Assembly: GCA_963693285.1 (NCBI GenBank)
Contig: OY848918.1
Coordinates: forward strand, 15,436,263-15,500,262
From: Xestospongia muta
Taxonomy: Eukaryota > Porifera > Demospongiae > Haplosclerida > Petrosiidae
Reading direction: 5' to 3'
Length of the DNA: 64,000 bases
In this document: in pieces, positions 47,601-60,923 of the stretch
Layout: each line of letters starts with the position of its first letter
Position numbering within the stretch: position 1 is the stretch's first letter
Position numbers and translations under genes: made by a program
Notes under the pieces: generated by a model
What the model was told of the DNA's origin: nothing
The model's input: only the letters and a program-made list of their open reading frames with translations
The model's database searches: none

Positions 47601-49533
47601 ACTTAAATAAGTTGATCTGTCTTAAATATTCTAATAAAGTAGTCTAAATAGGTTAAAACTCTAAAATAAAGAGTTTAGAGCTTTTTGAAAGTTAAAAAAG
47701 ATTAGAAATTAACTGTGAAAACTGGTTAAATAAACTGATCTAAAGAGTTTAGTAAGTTTATCTGTCTTAAATATACTAATAAAGTAGTCTAAGTAGGTTA
47801 AAACTCTAAAATAAAGTGATTAGAGCTTTTTGAAAGTTAAAAAAGATTAGAAATTAAGTATGAAAACTAGTTAAATAAGCTGATCTAAAGAGTTTAGTAA
47901 GTTTATCTGTCTTAAATATACTAATAAAGTAGTCTAAATAGGTTAAAACTCTAAAATAAAGACTTTAGACCTTTTTGAAAGTTAAAAAAGATTAGAAATT
48001 AACTGTGATAACTGGTTAAATAAGCTGATCTAAAGAGTTTAGTAAGTTTATCTGTCTTAAATATACTAATAAAGTAGTCTAAATAGGTTAAAACTCTAAA
48101 ATAAGAGTTTAGACCTTTTTGAAAGTTAAAAAAGATTAGAAATTCACTGTGAAAACTGGTTAAATAAGCTGATCTAAAGAGTTTAGTAAGTTTATCTGTC
48201 TTAAATATACTAATAATGTAGTCTAAATAGGTTAAAACTCTAAAATAAAGTGATTAGAGCTTTTTGAAAGTTAAAAAAGATTAGAAATTAACTGTGAAAA
48301 CTGATTAAATAAGCGGATCTCAAGAGTTTAGTAAGTTTATCTGTCTTAAATATACTAATAAAGTAGTCTAAATAGGTTAAAACTCCAAAATAAAGAGTTT
48401 AGGGCTTTTTGAAAGTTAAAAAATTTGAAATTAACTGTGAAAAATGGTTAAATAAGCTGACCTCAAGAGTTTAGTAAGTTTATCTCTCTTAGATATACTA
48501 ATAAAGTAGTCTAAATAGGTTAAAACTCTAATATAAAGTGATTAGAGCTTTTTGAAAGTTAAAAAAGATTAGAAATTAACTGTGAAAACTGGTTAAATAA
48601 GCTGATCTAAAGAGTTTAGTAAGTTCATCTGTCTTAAATATACTAATAATGTAGGCTAAATAGGTTAAAACTCTAAAATAAAGTGATTAGAACTTTTTGA
48701 AAATTAAATAGATTAGAAATTAACTGGAAAAACTGATTAAATAAGGGGATCTAAAGAGTTTAGTAAGTTTATCTGACTTAAATATACAAATAAAGTAGTC
48801 TAAATAGTTTAAAAATCTAAAATAAAGAGTGTAGAGCATTTTGAAAGTTAAAAAAGATTAGAAATTAACTGTGAAAACTGGTTAAATCAGCTGATCTAAA
48901 GAGTTTAGTAAGTTTATCTGTCTTAAATATACTAATAAAGTAGTCTATATAGGTTAAAACTCCAAATTAAGAGTTTAGATCATTTAGAAAGTTAAAAAAA
49001 GATTAGAAATTAACTGTGAAAACTGGTTAAATAAGCTGATTTAAAGAGTTTAGTAAGTTTATCTGTCTTAAATATACTAATAAAGTAGTCTAAATAGGTT
49101 AAAACTCTAAAATAAAGAGTTTAGAGCTTTTTGAAAGTTAAAAAAGATTAGAAATTAACTGTGAAAACTGGTTAAATAAGCTGATCTAAAGAGTTTAGTA
49201 AGTTTATCTGCCTTAAATATACTAATAAAGTAGTTTGATACGTTAAAACTCTAAAATAAAGAGTTTAGACCTTTTTGAAAGTTAAAAAAGATTAGAAATA
49301 AACTGTGAAAATTGGTTAAATAAGCGGAACTAAAGAGTGTAGTAAGTTTATCTGTCTTAAATATACTAATAAAGTAGTCTAAATAAGTTAAAACTCTAAA
49401 ATTAAAGTTTAGAGCTTTTTGAAAGTTAAAAAAAGATTAGAAATTAACTGTGAAAACTGGTTAAATAAGCTGATCTAAAGAGTTTAGTAAGTTTATCTGT
49501 CTTAAATATACTTATAAAGTAGTCTAAATACGT
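44613..49533 (-). repeat. 4,921-bp tandem segmental duplication (34 monomers), copy 1
   Basis: Every marker here recurs at a constant offset of 4,921 bp: AAGCTGGTCTGAAG (44,691 and 49,612), GGATATC (45,853 and 50,774; 46,866 and 51,787), ATCTGACTTAAATATAC (48,771 and 53,692). A constant offset means no net internal indel since duplication. I noticed only a handful of substitutions, for example AACTCAAAAAG against AACTCCAAAAG, TTAGAACTTTT against TTAGAGCTTTT, and AAATAAGCTG against AAATCAGCTG. The left limit is uncertain by a few tens of bases. Confidence 0.88.
45296..47180 (-). repeat. Seven-monomer HOR, two copies in unit II
   Basis: GGATATC markers at 45,853 and 46,866 (1,013 apart), with the same accompanying monomers as at 34.3-37.2 kb. 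The first copy starts with a monomer having CTTAAACATACTAAT and GGATAAATCTC, shared only with 50.2 kb. Confidence 0.85.
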
Positions 49534-52500
49534 TAAAACTCTAAAATAAAGAGTTTAGAGCTTTTTGAAAGTTAAAAAAGATTAGAAATTAACTATGAAA
49601 ACTAGTTAAATAAGCTGGTCTGAAGAGTTTAGTAAGTTTATCTGTCTTAAATATACTAATAAAGTAGTCTAAATAGGTTAAAACTCTAAAATAAAGAGTT
49701 TAGAGCTTTTTGAAAGTTAAAAAAGATTAGAAATTAACTGTGAAAACTGGTTAAATAAGCTGATCTAAAGAGTTTAGTAAGTTTATCCTTCTTAAATATA
49801 CTAATAAAGTAGTCTAAATAGGTTAAAACTCTAAAATAAAGTGATTAGTGCTTTTTGAAAGTTAAAAAAGATTAGAAATTAACTGTGAAAACTAGTTAAA
49901 TAAGCTGATCTAAAGAGTTTAGTAAGTTTATCTGTCTTAAATATCCTCATAAAGTAGTCTAAATAGGTTAAAAATCTAAAATAAAGTCATTAGACCTTTT
50001 TGAAAGTTAAAAAAGATTAGAAATTAACTGTGAAAACTGATTAAATAAGGGATCTCAAGAGTTTAGTAAGTTTATCTGTCTTAAATATACTAATAAAGTA
50101 GTCTAAATAGGTTAAAAATCTAAAATAAAGAGTGTAGAGCATTTTAAAAGTTAAAAAAGATTAGAAATTAACTGTGAAAACTGGTTAAATAAGCTCATCT
50201 AAAGAGTTTAGTAAATTTATCTGTCTTAAACATACTAATAAAGTAGTCTAAATAGGATAAATCTCTAAAATAAAGAGTTTAGAGCTTTTTGAAAGTAAAA
50301 AAGATTAGAAATTAACTGTGAAAATTGGTTAAATAAGCGGATCTAAAGAGTGTAGTAAGTTTATCTGTCTTAAATATACTAATAATGTAGACTAAATAGG
50401 TTAAAACTCCAAAAGAAAAAGTTTAGAGCTTTTTGAAAGTTAAAAAAGATTAGAAATTAACTGTGAAAACTGGTTAAATAAGCTGATCTAAAGAGTTTAG
50501 TAAGTTTATCTGTCCTAAATATACTAATAAAGTAGTCTAAAGAGGTTAAAACACTAAAATAAAGAGTTTAGAGCTTTTTGAAAGTTAAAAAAGATTAGAA
50601 ATTAACTGTGAAAACTGGTTAAATAAGCTGATCTAAAGAGTTTAGTAAGTTTATTTGTCTTAAATATACTAACAATCTAGTCTAGATAGGTTAAAACTCA
50701 AAAATAAAGTGATTAGAGCTTTTTGAAAGTTAAAAAAGATTAGAAATTAACTGTGAAAACTGGTTAAATAAGCGGATATCATGAGTTTACTAAGTTTATC
50801 TGTCTTAAATATACTAATAAAGTAGTCTAAATAGGTTTAAAATCTAAAATAAAGAGCGTAGAGCATTTTGAAAGTTAAAAAAGATTAGAAATTAACTGTG
50901 AAAACTGGTTAAATAAGCTGATCTAAAGAGTTTAGTATGTTTAACTGTCTTAAATATACTAATAAAGTAGTCTAAATCGGTTAAAACTCCAAAATAAAGA
51001 GTTTAGAGCTTTTTGAAAGTTAAAAAAAATTAGAAATTAACTGTAAAAACTGGTTAAATAAGCTCATCTAAAGACTTTAGTAAATTTATCTGTCTTAAAT
51101 ATACTAATAAAGTAGTCTAAATAGGTTAAAACTCTAAAATAAAGAGTTTAGAGGTTTTGAAAGTTAAAAAAGATTAGAAATTAACTGTGAAAACTGGTTA
51201 AATAAGCGGATCTAAAGACTTTAGTAAGTTTATCTTCCTGAAATTTACTAATAAAGTAGTCTAAATAAGATAAAACTCTAAAATAAAGAGTTTAGAGCTT
51301 TTTGAAAGTAAAAAAGATTAGAAATTAACTGTGAAAATTGGTTAAATAAGCGGATCTAAAGAGTGTAGTAAGTTTATCTGTCTTAAATATACTAATAATG
51401 TAGACTAAATAGGTTAAAACTCCAAAAGAAAATGTTTAGAGCTTTTTGAAAGTTAAAAAAGATTAGAAATTAACTGTGAAAACTGGTTAAATAAGCTGAT
51501 CTAAAGAGTTTAGTAAGTTTATCTGTCCTAAATATACTAATAAAGTAGTCTAAAGAGGTTAAAACTCTAAAATAAAGAGTTTAGAGCTTTTTGAAAGTTA
51601 AAAAAGATTAGAAATTAACTGTGAAAACTGGTTAAATAAGCTGATCTAAAGAGTTTAGTAAGTTTATTTGTCTTAAATATACTAACAATCTAGTCTAGAT
51701 AGGTTAAAACTCAAAAATAAAGTGATTAGAGCTTTTTGAAAGTTAAAAAAGATTAGAAATTAACTGTGAAAACTGGTTAAATAAGCGGATATCATGAGTT
51801 TACTAAGTTTATCTGTCTTAAATATACTAATAAAGTAGTCTAAATAGGTTTAAAACCTAAAATAAAGAGCGTAGAGCATTTTGAAAGTTAAAAAAGATTA
51901 GAAATTAACTGTGAAAACTGGTCAAATAAGCTGATCTAAAGAGTTTAGTACGTTTAACTGTCTTAAATATACTAATAAAGTAGTCTAAATAGGTTAAAAC
52001 TCCAAAATAAAGAGTTTAGAGCTTTTTGAAAGTTAAAAAAAATTAGAAATTAACTGTAAAAACTGGTTAAATAAGCTGATCTAAAGAGTTTAGTAAGTTC
52101 ATCTGTCTTAAATATACTAATAAAGTAGTCTAAATAGGTTAAAACTCTAAAATAAAGAGTTTAGAGCTTTTTGAAAGTTAAAAAAGATTAGAAATTAACT
52201 GTGAAAACTGGTTAAATAAGCTGATCTAAAGAGTTTAGTAAGTTTATCTGTCTTAAATATACTAATAAAGTAGTCTAAATAGGTTAAAACTCTAAAATAA
52301 AGAGTTTAGAGCTTTTTGAAAGTTAAAAAAGATTAGAAATTAACTGTGAAAACTGGTTAAATAAGCTGATCTACAGAGTTTAGTAAGTTTATCTGTCTTA
52401 AATAAACTAATAAAGTAGTCTAAATAGGTTAAAACTGTAAAATAAAGAGTTTAGAGCTTTTTGAAAGTTAAAAAAGATTAGAAATTAACTGTGAAAACTG

Positions 52501-54454
52501 ATTAAATAAGCAGATCTAAGTACTTAAATAAGTTGATCTGTCTTAAATATTCTAATAAAGTAGTCTAAATAGGTTAAAACTCTAAAATAAAGAGTTTAGA
52601 GCTTTTTGAAAGTTAAAAAAGATTAGAAATTAACTGTGAAAACTGGTTAAATAAACTGATCTAAAGAGTTTAGTAAGTTTATCTGTCTTAAATATACTAA
52701 TAAAGTAGTCTAAGTAGGTTAAAACTCTAAAATAAAGTGATTAGAGCTTTTTGAAAGTTAAAAAAGATTAGAAATTAAGTATGAAAACTAGTTAAATAAG
52801 CTGATCTAAAGAGTTTAGTAAGTTTATCTGTCTTAAATATACTAATAAAGTAGTCTAAATAGGTTAAAACTCTAAAATAAAGACTTTAGACCTTTTTGAA
52901 AGTTAAAAAAGATTAGAAATTAACTGTGATAACTGGTTAAATAAGCTGATCTAAAGAGTTTAGTAAGTTTATCTGTCTTAAATATACTAATAAAGTAGTC
53001 TAAATAGGTTAAAACTCTAAAATAAGAGTTTAGACCTTTTTGAAAGTTAAAAAAGATTAGAAATTCACTGTGAAAACTGGTTAAATCAGCTGATCTAAAG
53101 AGTTTAGTAAGTTTATCTGTCTTAAATATACTAATAATGTAGTCTAAATAGGTTAAAACTCTAAAATAAAGTGATTAGAGCTTTTTGAAAGTTAAAAAAG
53201 ATTAGAAATTAACTGTGAAAACTGATTAAATAAGCGGATCTCAAGAGTTTAGTAAGTTTATCTGTCTTAAATATACTAATAAAGTAGTCTAAATAGGTTA
53301 AAACTCCAAAATAAAGAGTTTAGGGCTTTTTGAAAGTTAAAAAATTTGAAATTAACTGTGAAAAATGGTTAAATAAGCTGACCTCAAGAGTTTAGTAAGT
53401 TTATCTCTCTTAGATATACTAATAAAGTAGTCTAAATAGGTTAAAACTCTAATATAAAGTGATTAGAGCTTTTTGAAAGTTAAAAAAGATTAGAAATTAA
53501 CTGTGAAAACTGGTTAAATAAGCTGATCTAAAGAGTTTAGTAAGTTCATCTGTCTTAAATATACTAATAATGTAGGCTAAATAGGTTAAAACTCTAAAAT
53601 AAAGTGATTAGAACTTTTTGAAAATTAAATAGATTAGAAATTAACTGGAAAAACTGATTAAATAAGGGGATCTAAAGAGTTTAGTAAGTTTATCTGACTT
53701 AAATATACAAATAAAGTAGTCTAAATAGTTTAAAAATCTAAAATAAAGAGTGTAGAGCATTTTGAAAGTTAAAAAAGATTAGAAATTAACTGTGAAAACT
53801 GGTTAAATCAGCTGATCTAAAGAGTTTAGTAAGTTTATCTGTCTTAAATATACTAATAAAGTAGTCTATATAGGTTAAAACTCCAAATTAAGAGTTTAGA
53901 TCATTTAGAAAGTTAAAAAAAGATTAGAAATTAACTGTGAAAACTGGTTAAATAAGCTGATTTAAAGAGTTTAGTAAGTTTATCTGTCTTAAATATACTA
54001 ATAAAGTAGTCTAAATAGGTTAAAACTCTAAAATAAAGAGTTTAGAGCTTTTTGAAAGTTAAAAAAGATTAGAAATTAACTGTGAAAACTGGTTAAATAA
54101 GCTGATCTAAAGAGTTTAGTAAGTTTATCTGCCTTAAATATACTAATAAAGTAGTTTGATACGTTAAAACTCTAAAATAAAGAGTTTAGACCTTTTTGAA
54201 AGTTAAAAAAGATTAGAAATAAACTGTGAAAATTGGTTAAATAAGCGGAACTAAAGAGTGTAGTAAGTTTATCTGTCTTAAATATACTAATAAAGTAGTC
54301 TAAATAAGTTAAAACTCTAAAATTAAAGTTTAGAGCTTTTTGAAAGTTAAAAAAAGATTAGAAATTAACTGTGAAAACTGGTTAAATAAGCTGATCTAAA
54401 GAGTTTAGTAAGTTTATCTGTCTTAAATATACTTATAAAGTAGTCTAAATAGGT
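49534..54454 (-). repeat. 4,921-bp tandem segmental duplication, copy 2
   Basis: Near-identical partner of 44,613-49,533, directly abutting it. It contains its own two-copy seven-monomer HOR (50,774 and 51,787). Its final monomers (GTAGTTTGATACG at about 54,151, CTTATAAAG at 54,432) are in turn duplicated near 61.1-61.4 kb. Confidence 0.88.
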
Positions 54455-57400
54455 TAAAACTCTAAAATAAAGAGTTTAGAGCTTTTTGAAAGTTAAAAAA
54501 GATTAGAAATTAACTGTGAAAACTGGTTAAATAAGCTGATCTAAAGAGTTTAGTAAGTTTATCGGTCTTAAATATACTAATAAAGTAGTCTAAATAGGTT
54601 AAAACTCTAAAATAAAGAGTTTAGAGCTTTTTGAAAGTTAAAAAAGATTAGAAATTAACTGTGAAAACTGGTTAAATAAGCTGATCTAAAGAGTTTAGTA
54701 AGTTTATCTGTCTTAAATATACAAATAAAGTAGTCTAAATAGGTTAAAACTCTAAAATAAAGTGATTAGAGCTTTTTGAAAGTTAAAAATGATTAGAAAT
54801 TGAATGTGAAAACTAGTTAAATAAGCTGATCTAAAGAGTTTAGTAAGTTTATCTGTCTTAAATATCCTCATAAAGTAGTCTAAATAAGTTAAAACTCTAA
54901 AATAAAGAGTTTAGAGCTTTTTGAAAGTTAAAAAAGATTAGAAATTAACTGTGAAAACTGGTTAAATAAGCTGATCTAAAGAGTTTAGTAAGTTTATCTG
55001 TCCTAAATATACTAATAAAGTAGTCTAAATAGGTTAAAACTCTAAAATAAAGAGTTTAGAGCTTTTTGGAAGTTAAAAAAGATTAGAAATTAACTGTGAA
55101 AACTGGTTAAATAAGCTGATCTAAAGAGTTTAGTAAGTTTATCTGTCTTAAATATACAAATAACGTAGTCTAAATAGGTTAAAACTCTAAAATAAAGTGA
55201 TTAGAGCTTTTTGAAAGTTAAAAAAGATTAGAAATTAACTGTGAAAACTAGTTAAATAAGCTGATCTAAAGAGTTTAGTAAGTTTACCTGTCTTAAATAT
55301 CCTCATAAAGTAGTCTAAATAAGTTAAAACTCTAAAATAAAGAGTTCAGACCTTTTTTAAAGTTAAAAAAGATTAGAAATTAACTGTGAAATCTGGTTAA
55401 ATAAGCTGATCTAAAGAGTTTAGTAAGTTTATCTGTCTTAAATATACTAATACAGTAGTCTAAATAGGTTAAAACTCCAAAATAAAGAGTTTAGAGCTTT
55501 TTGAAAGTTAAAAAAGATTAGAAATTAACTGTGAAAACTGGTTAAATAAGCTGATCTAAAGAGTTTAGTAAGTTTATCTGTCTTAAATATACTAATAAAG
55601 TAGTCTAAATAGGTTAAAACTCTAAAATAAAGAGTTTAGAGCTTTTTGAAAGTTAAAAAAGATTAGAAATTAACTGTGAAAACTGGTTAAATAAGCTGAT
55701 CTAAAGAGTTTAGTAAGTTTATCTGTCTTAAATATACTAATAAAGTAGTCTAAATAGGTTAAAACTCTAAAATAAAGAGTTTAGAGCTTTTTGAAAGTTA
55801 AAAAAGATTAGAAATTAACTGTGAAAATTTGTTAAATAAGCGGATCTCCAAAGTGTAGTAAGTTTATCTGTCTTAAATATACTAATAAAGTAGTCTAAAT
55901 AGGTTAAAACTGTAAAATAAAGAGTTTAGAGCTTTTTGAAAGTTAAAAAAGATTAGAAATTAACTGTGAAAACTGGTTAAGTAAGCAGATCTAAGGACTT
56001 AAATAAGTTTATCTGTCTTAAATATACTAATAAAGTAGTCTAAATAGGTTAAAACTCTAAAATAAAGAGTTTAGAGCTTTTTGAAAGTTAAAAAAGATTA
56101 GAAATTAACTGTGAAAACTGGTTTAATAAACTGATCTAAAGAGTTTAGTAAGTTTATCTGTCTTAAATATACTAATAAAGTAGTCTAAATAGGTTAAAAC
56201 TCTAAAATAAAGTGATTAGAGCTTTTTGAAAGTTAAAAAAGATTAGAAATTAACTGTGAAAACTGGTTAAATAAACTGATCTAAAGAGTTTAGTAAGTTT
56301 ATCTGTCTTAAATATACTAATAAAGTAGTCTAAATAGGTTAATACTCGAAAATAAAGTGATTAGAGCTTTTTGAAAGTTAAAAAAGATTAGAAATTAACT
56401 ACGAAAACTAGTTAAATAAACTTATCTAAAGAGTTTAGTAAGTTTATCTGTCTTAAATATCCTCATAAAGTAGTCTAAATAGGTTAAAACTCTAAAGTAA
56501 AGACTTTAGACCTTTTTGAAAGTTAAAAAAGATTAGAAATTAACTGTGAAAACTGGTTAAATAAGCTGATCTAAAGAGTTTAGTAAGTTTATCTGTCTTA
56601 AATATACTAATAAAGTAGTCTAAATAGGTTGAAACTCTAAAATAAAGTGATTAGAGCTTTGTGAAACTTAAAAGAGATTAGAAATTAACTGTGAAAACTG
56701 ATTAAATAAGGGGATCTCAAGAGTTTACTAAGTTTAACTGTCTTAAATATACTAATAAAGTAGTCAAAATAGGTGAAAACTCTAAAATAAAGAGTTTAGA
56801 GCTTTTGAAAGTTAAAAAAGATTAGAAATTAACTGTGAAAACTGGTTAAATAAGCTGATCTAAAGAGTTTAGTAAGTTTATCTGTCTTAAATATACTAAT
56901 AAAGTAGTCTAAATAGGTTAAAACTCTAAAATAAAGTGATTAGAGCTTTTTGAAAGTTAAAAAAGATTAGAAATTAACTATGAAAACTAGTTAAATAAGC
57001 TGATCTAAAGAGTTTAGTAAGTTTATCTGTCTTAAATATCCTCATAAAGTAGTCTAAATAGGTTAAAACTCTAAAATAAAGACTTTAGACCTTTTTGAAA
57101 GTTAAAAAAGATTAGAAATTAACTGTGAAAACTGGTTAAATAAGCTGATCTAAATAGTTTAGTAAGTTTATCTGTCTTAAAGATACTAATAAAGTAGTCT
57201 AAATAGGTTAAAACTCTAAAATAAAGTGATTAGAGCTTTTTGAAAGTTAAAAAAGATTAGAAATTAACTACGAAAACTAATTAAATAAGCTGATCTAAAG
57301 AGTTTAGTAAGTTTATCTGTCTTAAATATCCTCATAAAGTAGTCTAAATAGGTTAAAACTCTAAAATAAAGACTTTAGACCTTTTTGAAAGTTAAAAAAG

Positions 57401-60400
57401 ATTAGAAATTAACTGTGAAAACTGGTTAAATAAGCTGATCTAAAGAGTTTAGTAAGTTTATCTGTCTTAAATATACTAATAAAGTAGTCTAAATAGGTTA
57501 AAACTCTAAAATAAAGAGTTTAGAGCATTTTGAAAGTTAAAAAAAGATTAGAAATTAACTGTGAAAACTGGTTAAATAAGCTGATTTAAAGAGTTTAGTA
57601 AGTTTATCTGTCTTAAATATACAAATAAAGTAGTCTAAATAGGTTAAAACTCTAAAATAAAGTGATTAGAGCTTTTTGAAAGTTAAAAAAGATTAGAAAT
57701 TAACTGTGAAAACTAGTTAAATAAGCTGATCTAAAGAGTTTAGTAAGTTTATCTGTCTTAAATATCCTCATAAAGTAGTCTAAATAGGTTAAAACTCTAA
57801 AATAAAGACTTTAGACCTTTTTCAAAGTTAAAAAAGATTAGAAATTAACTGTGAAAACTGGTTAAATAAGCTGATCTAAAGAGTTTAGTAAGTTTATCTA
57901 TCTTAAATATACTAATAATGTAGTCTAAAAAGGTTAAAACTCTAAAATAAAGTGATTAGAGCTTTTTGAAAGTTAAAAAAGATTAGAAATTAACTTTGAA
58001 AACTGATTATATAAGGGGATCTCAGGAGTTTAGTAAGTTTATCTGTCTTAAATATACTAATAAAGTAGTCAAAATAGGTTAAAAATCTAAAATAAAAAAA
58101 GTAGAGCATTTTGAAAGTTAAAAAAGATTAGAAATTAACTGTGAAAACTGGTTAAATAAGCTGATCTAAAGAGTTTAGTAAATTTATCTGTCTTAAATAT
58201 ACTAATAAAGTAGTCTAACTAGGTTAAAAGTCTAAAATAAAGAGTTTAGAGCTTTTTGAAAGTTAAAAAAGATTAAAAATTAACTGTGAAAATTGGTTAA
58301 ATAAGCTGATCTAAATAGTGTAGTAAGTAAGTTTATCTGTCTTAAATATACTAATAAAGTAGTCTAAATAGGTTAAAACTCTAAAATAAGGAGTTTAATG
58401 CTTTTTGAAAGTTAAAAAAGATTAGAAATTAACTGTGAAAACTGGTTAAATAAGCTGATCTAAAGAGTATAGTAAGTTTATCTGTCTTAAATATCCTGAT
58501 AAAGTAGTCTAAATAGGTTAATACTCGAAAATAAAGAGTTTAGAGCTTTTTGAAAGTTAAAAAAAATTAGAAATTAACTGTGAAAACTGGGTAAATGAGC
58601 GGATCTAAAAAGTGTAGTAAGTTTATCTGCCTTAAATATACTAATAACGTAGTGTAAATAGGTTAAAACTGTAAAATAAAGTGTTTAGAGCTTTTTGAAA
58701 GTTAAAAAAGATCAGATATTAACTCTGAAAACTGGTTAAATAAGCAGATCTAAGGTCTTAGATAAGTTTATCTGTCTTAACTATACTAATAAAGTAGTCT
58801 AAATAGGTTAAAACTCTAAAATAAAGTGATTAGAGCTTTTTGAAAGTTAAAAAAGATTAGAAATTAAGTGTGAAAACTAGTTAAATAACCTGTTCTAAAG
58901 AGTTTAGTAAGTTTATCTGTCTTAAATATCCTGATAAAGTAGTCTAAATAGGTTAAAAGTCTAAAATAAAGAGTTTAGAGCTTTTTGAAAGTTAAAAATG
59001 ATTAGAAATTAACTGTGAAAACTGGTTAAATAAGTTGATCTAAAGAGTTTAGTAAGTTTATCTGTCTTAAATATACTAATAATGTAGTCTAAATAGGTTA
59101 AAACTCTAAAATAAAGTGATTAGAGCTTTTTGAAAGTTAAAAAAGATTAGAAATTCACTGTGAAAACTGATAAAATAAGGGGATCTAAAGAGTTTAGTAA
59201 GTTTATCTGTCTTAAATATACTAATAAAGTAGTCTAAATTGGTTAAAAATCTAAAATAAAGAGTGTAGAGCATTTTGAAAGTTAAAAAAGATTAGAAATT
59301 AACTGTGAAAACTGGTTAAATAAGCTGATCTAAAGAGTTTAGTAAATTTATCTGTCTTAAATATACTAATAAAGTAGTCTAAATAGGTTAAAACTCTAAA
59401 ATAAAGAGTTTAGAGCTTTTTGAAAGTTAAAAAAGATTAAAAATTAACTGTGAAAACTGGTTAAATAAGCGGATCTAAAGAGTGTAATAAGTTTATCTGC
59501 CTGAAATACACTAATAAAGTAGTCTAAATAGGTTAAAACTCTAAAATAAAAAGTTTAACGCTTTTTGAAATTTAAAAAAGATTAGAAATTAAATGTGAAA
59601 AATGGTTAAATAAGCAGATCTAAGGACTTAAATAAGTTTATCTGTCTTAAATATACTAATAAAGTAGTCTAAATAGGTTAAAACTCTAAAATAAAGAGTT
59701 TAGACCTTTTTGAAAGTTAAAAAACATTAGAAATTAACTGGAAAACTGATTAAATAAGCTGATCTAAAGAGTTTAGTAAGTTTATCTCTCTTAAATATCC
59801 GGATAAAGTAGTCTAAATAGGTTAAAACACTAAAATAAAGAGTTTAGAGCTTTTTGAAAGTTAAAAAAGATTAGAAATTAACTGTGAAAACTGGTTAAAT
59901 AAGCTGATCTAAAGAGTTTAGTAAGTTTATCTGTCTTAAATATACTAATAAAGTAGTCTAAATAGGTTAAAACTCTAAAATAAGAGTTTAGAGCTTTTTC
60001 AAAGTTAAAAAAGATTAGAAATTAACTGTGAAAACTGGTTAAATAAGCTGATCTAAAGAGTTTAGTAAGTTTATCTGTCTTAAATATACTAATAAAGAAA
60101 TCTAAATAGGTTAAAACTCTAAAATAAAGAGTTTAGACCTTTTTGAAAGTTAAAAAAGATTAGAAATTAACTGTGAAAACTGGTTAAATAAGCTGATCTA
60201 AAGAGTTTAGTAAGTTTATCTGTCTTAAATATACTAATAAAGTAGTCTAAATAGGTTAAAACTCTAAAATAAAGAGTTTAGAGTTTTTTGAAGGTTAAAA
60301 AAGATTAGAAATTAACTGTGAAAACTGGTTAGATAAGCTGATCTAAAGAGTTTAGTAAGTTTATCTGTCTTAAATATACTATTAAAGTAGTCTAAATAGG

Positions 60401-60923
60401 TTAAAACTCTAAAATAAAGAGTTTAGACCTTTTTGAAAGTTAAAAAAGATTAGAAATTAACTGTGAAAACTGGTTAAATAAGCGGATCTAAAGAGTTTAG
60501 TAAGTTTGTCTGTCTTAAATATACTAATAAAGTAGTCTAAATAGGTTAAAACTCTAAAATAAAGAGTTTAGAGCTTTTCGAAAGTTAAAAAAGATTAGAA
60601 ATTAACTGTGAAAACTGGTTAAATAAGCTGATCTGAAGAGTTTAGTAAGTTTATCTGTCTTAAATATACTAATAAAGTAGTCTAAATAGGTTAAAACTCT
60701 AAAATAAAGAGTTTAGAGCTTTTTGAAAGTTAAAAAAGATTAGAAATTGACTGTGAAAAATGGTTAAATAAGCTGATCTAAAGAGTTTAGTAAGTTTATC
60801 TGTCTTAAATATACTAATAAAGTAGTCTAAATAGGTTAAAACTCCAAAATAAAGAGTTTAGAGCTTTTTGAAAGTTAAAAAAGATTAGAAATTAACTGTG
60901 AAAACTGGTAAAATAAGCTGATC
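53963..60923 (-). repeat. 6,961-bp unit (48 monomers), copy 1
   Basis: The first 3.08 kb (to 57,039) recurs at 60,924-64,000 at a constant offset of 6,961 bp. Markers: GTAGTTTGATACG (54,151 and 61,112), AAAAATGATTAGAAATTGAA (54,785 and 61,746), GAGTTCAGACC, GATCTCCAAAGTGTAG, AATACTCGAAAATAAAG (56,341 and 63,302), GTGAAACTTAAAAGAG. The remaining 57.04-60.92 kb is ordinary satellite with repeated AATATCCTCATAAAG and AAGACTTTAGACC monomers (about 56.46, 57.05, 57.34 and 57.77 kb), and includes a 4-bp repeat-slip, AGTAAGTAAG, at about 58,322. Confidence 0.85.

Larger units (their letters stand above)
40230..49520 (-). repeat. 10.28-kb segmental unit, copy II
   Basis: Copy of 29.95-39.2 kb. Differences: an extra six-monomer block near 41.1-42.7 kb, one monomer missing near 45.3 kb, and one seven-monomer block fewer (two GGATATC units instead of three). 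The last kilobase of copy I (39.5-40.2 kb, with GAGTTCAGACC and AATACAGTAG) is partly matched at 54.4-55.6 kb, as expected if a 4.92-kb duplication later split copy II. Confidence 0.75.
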
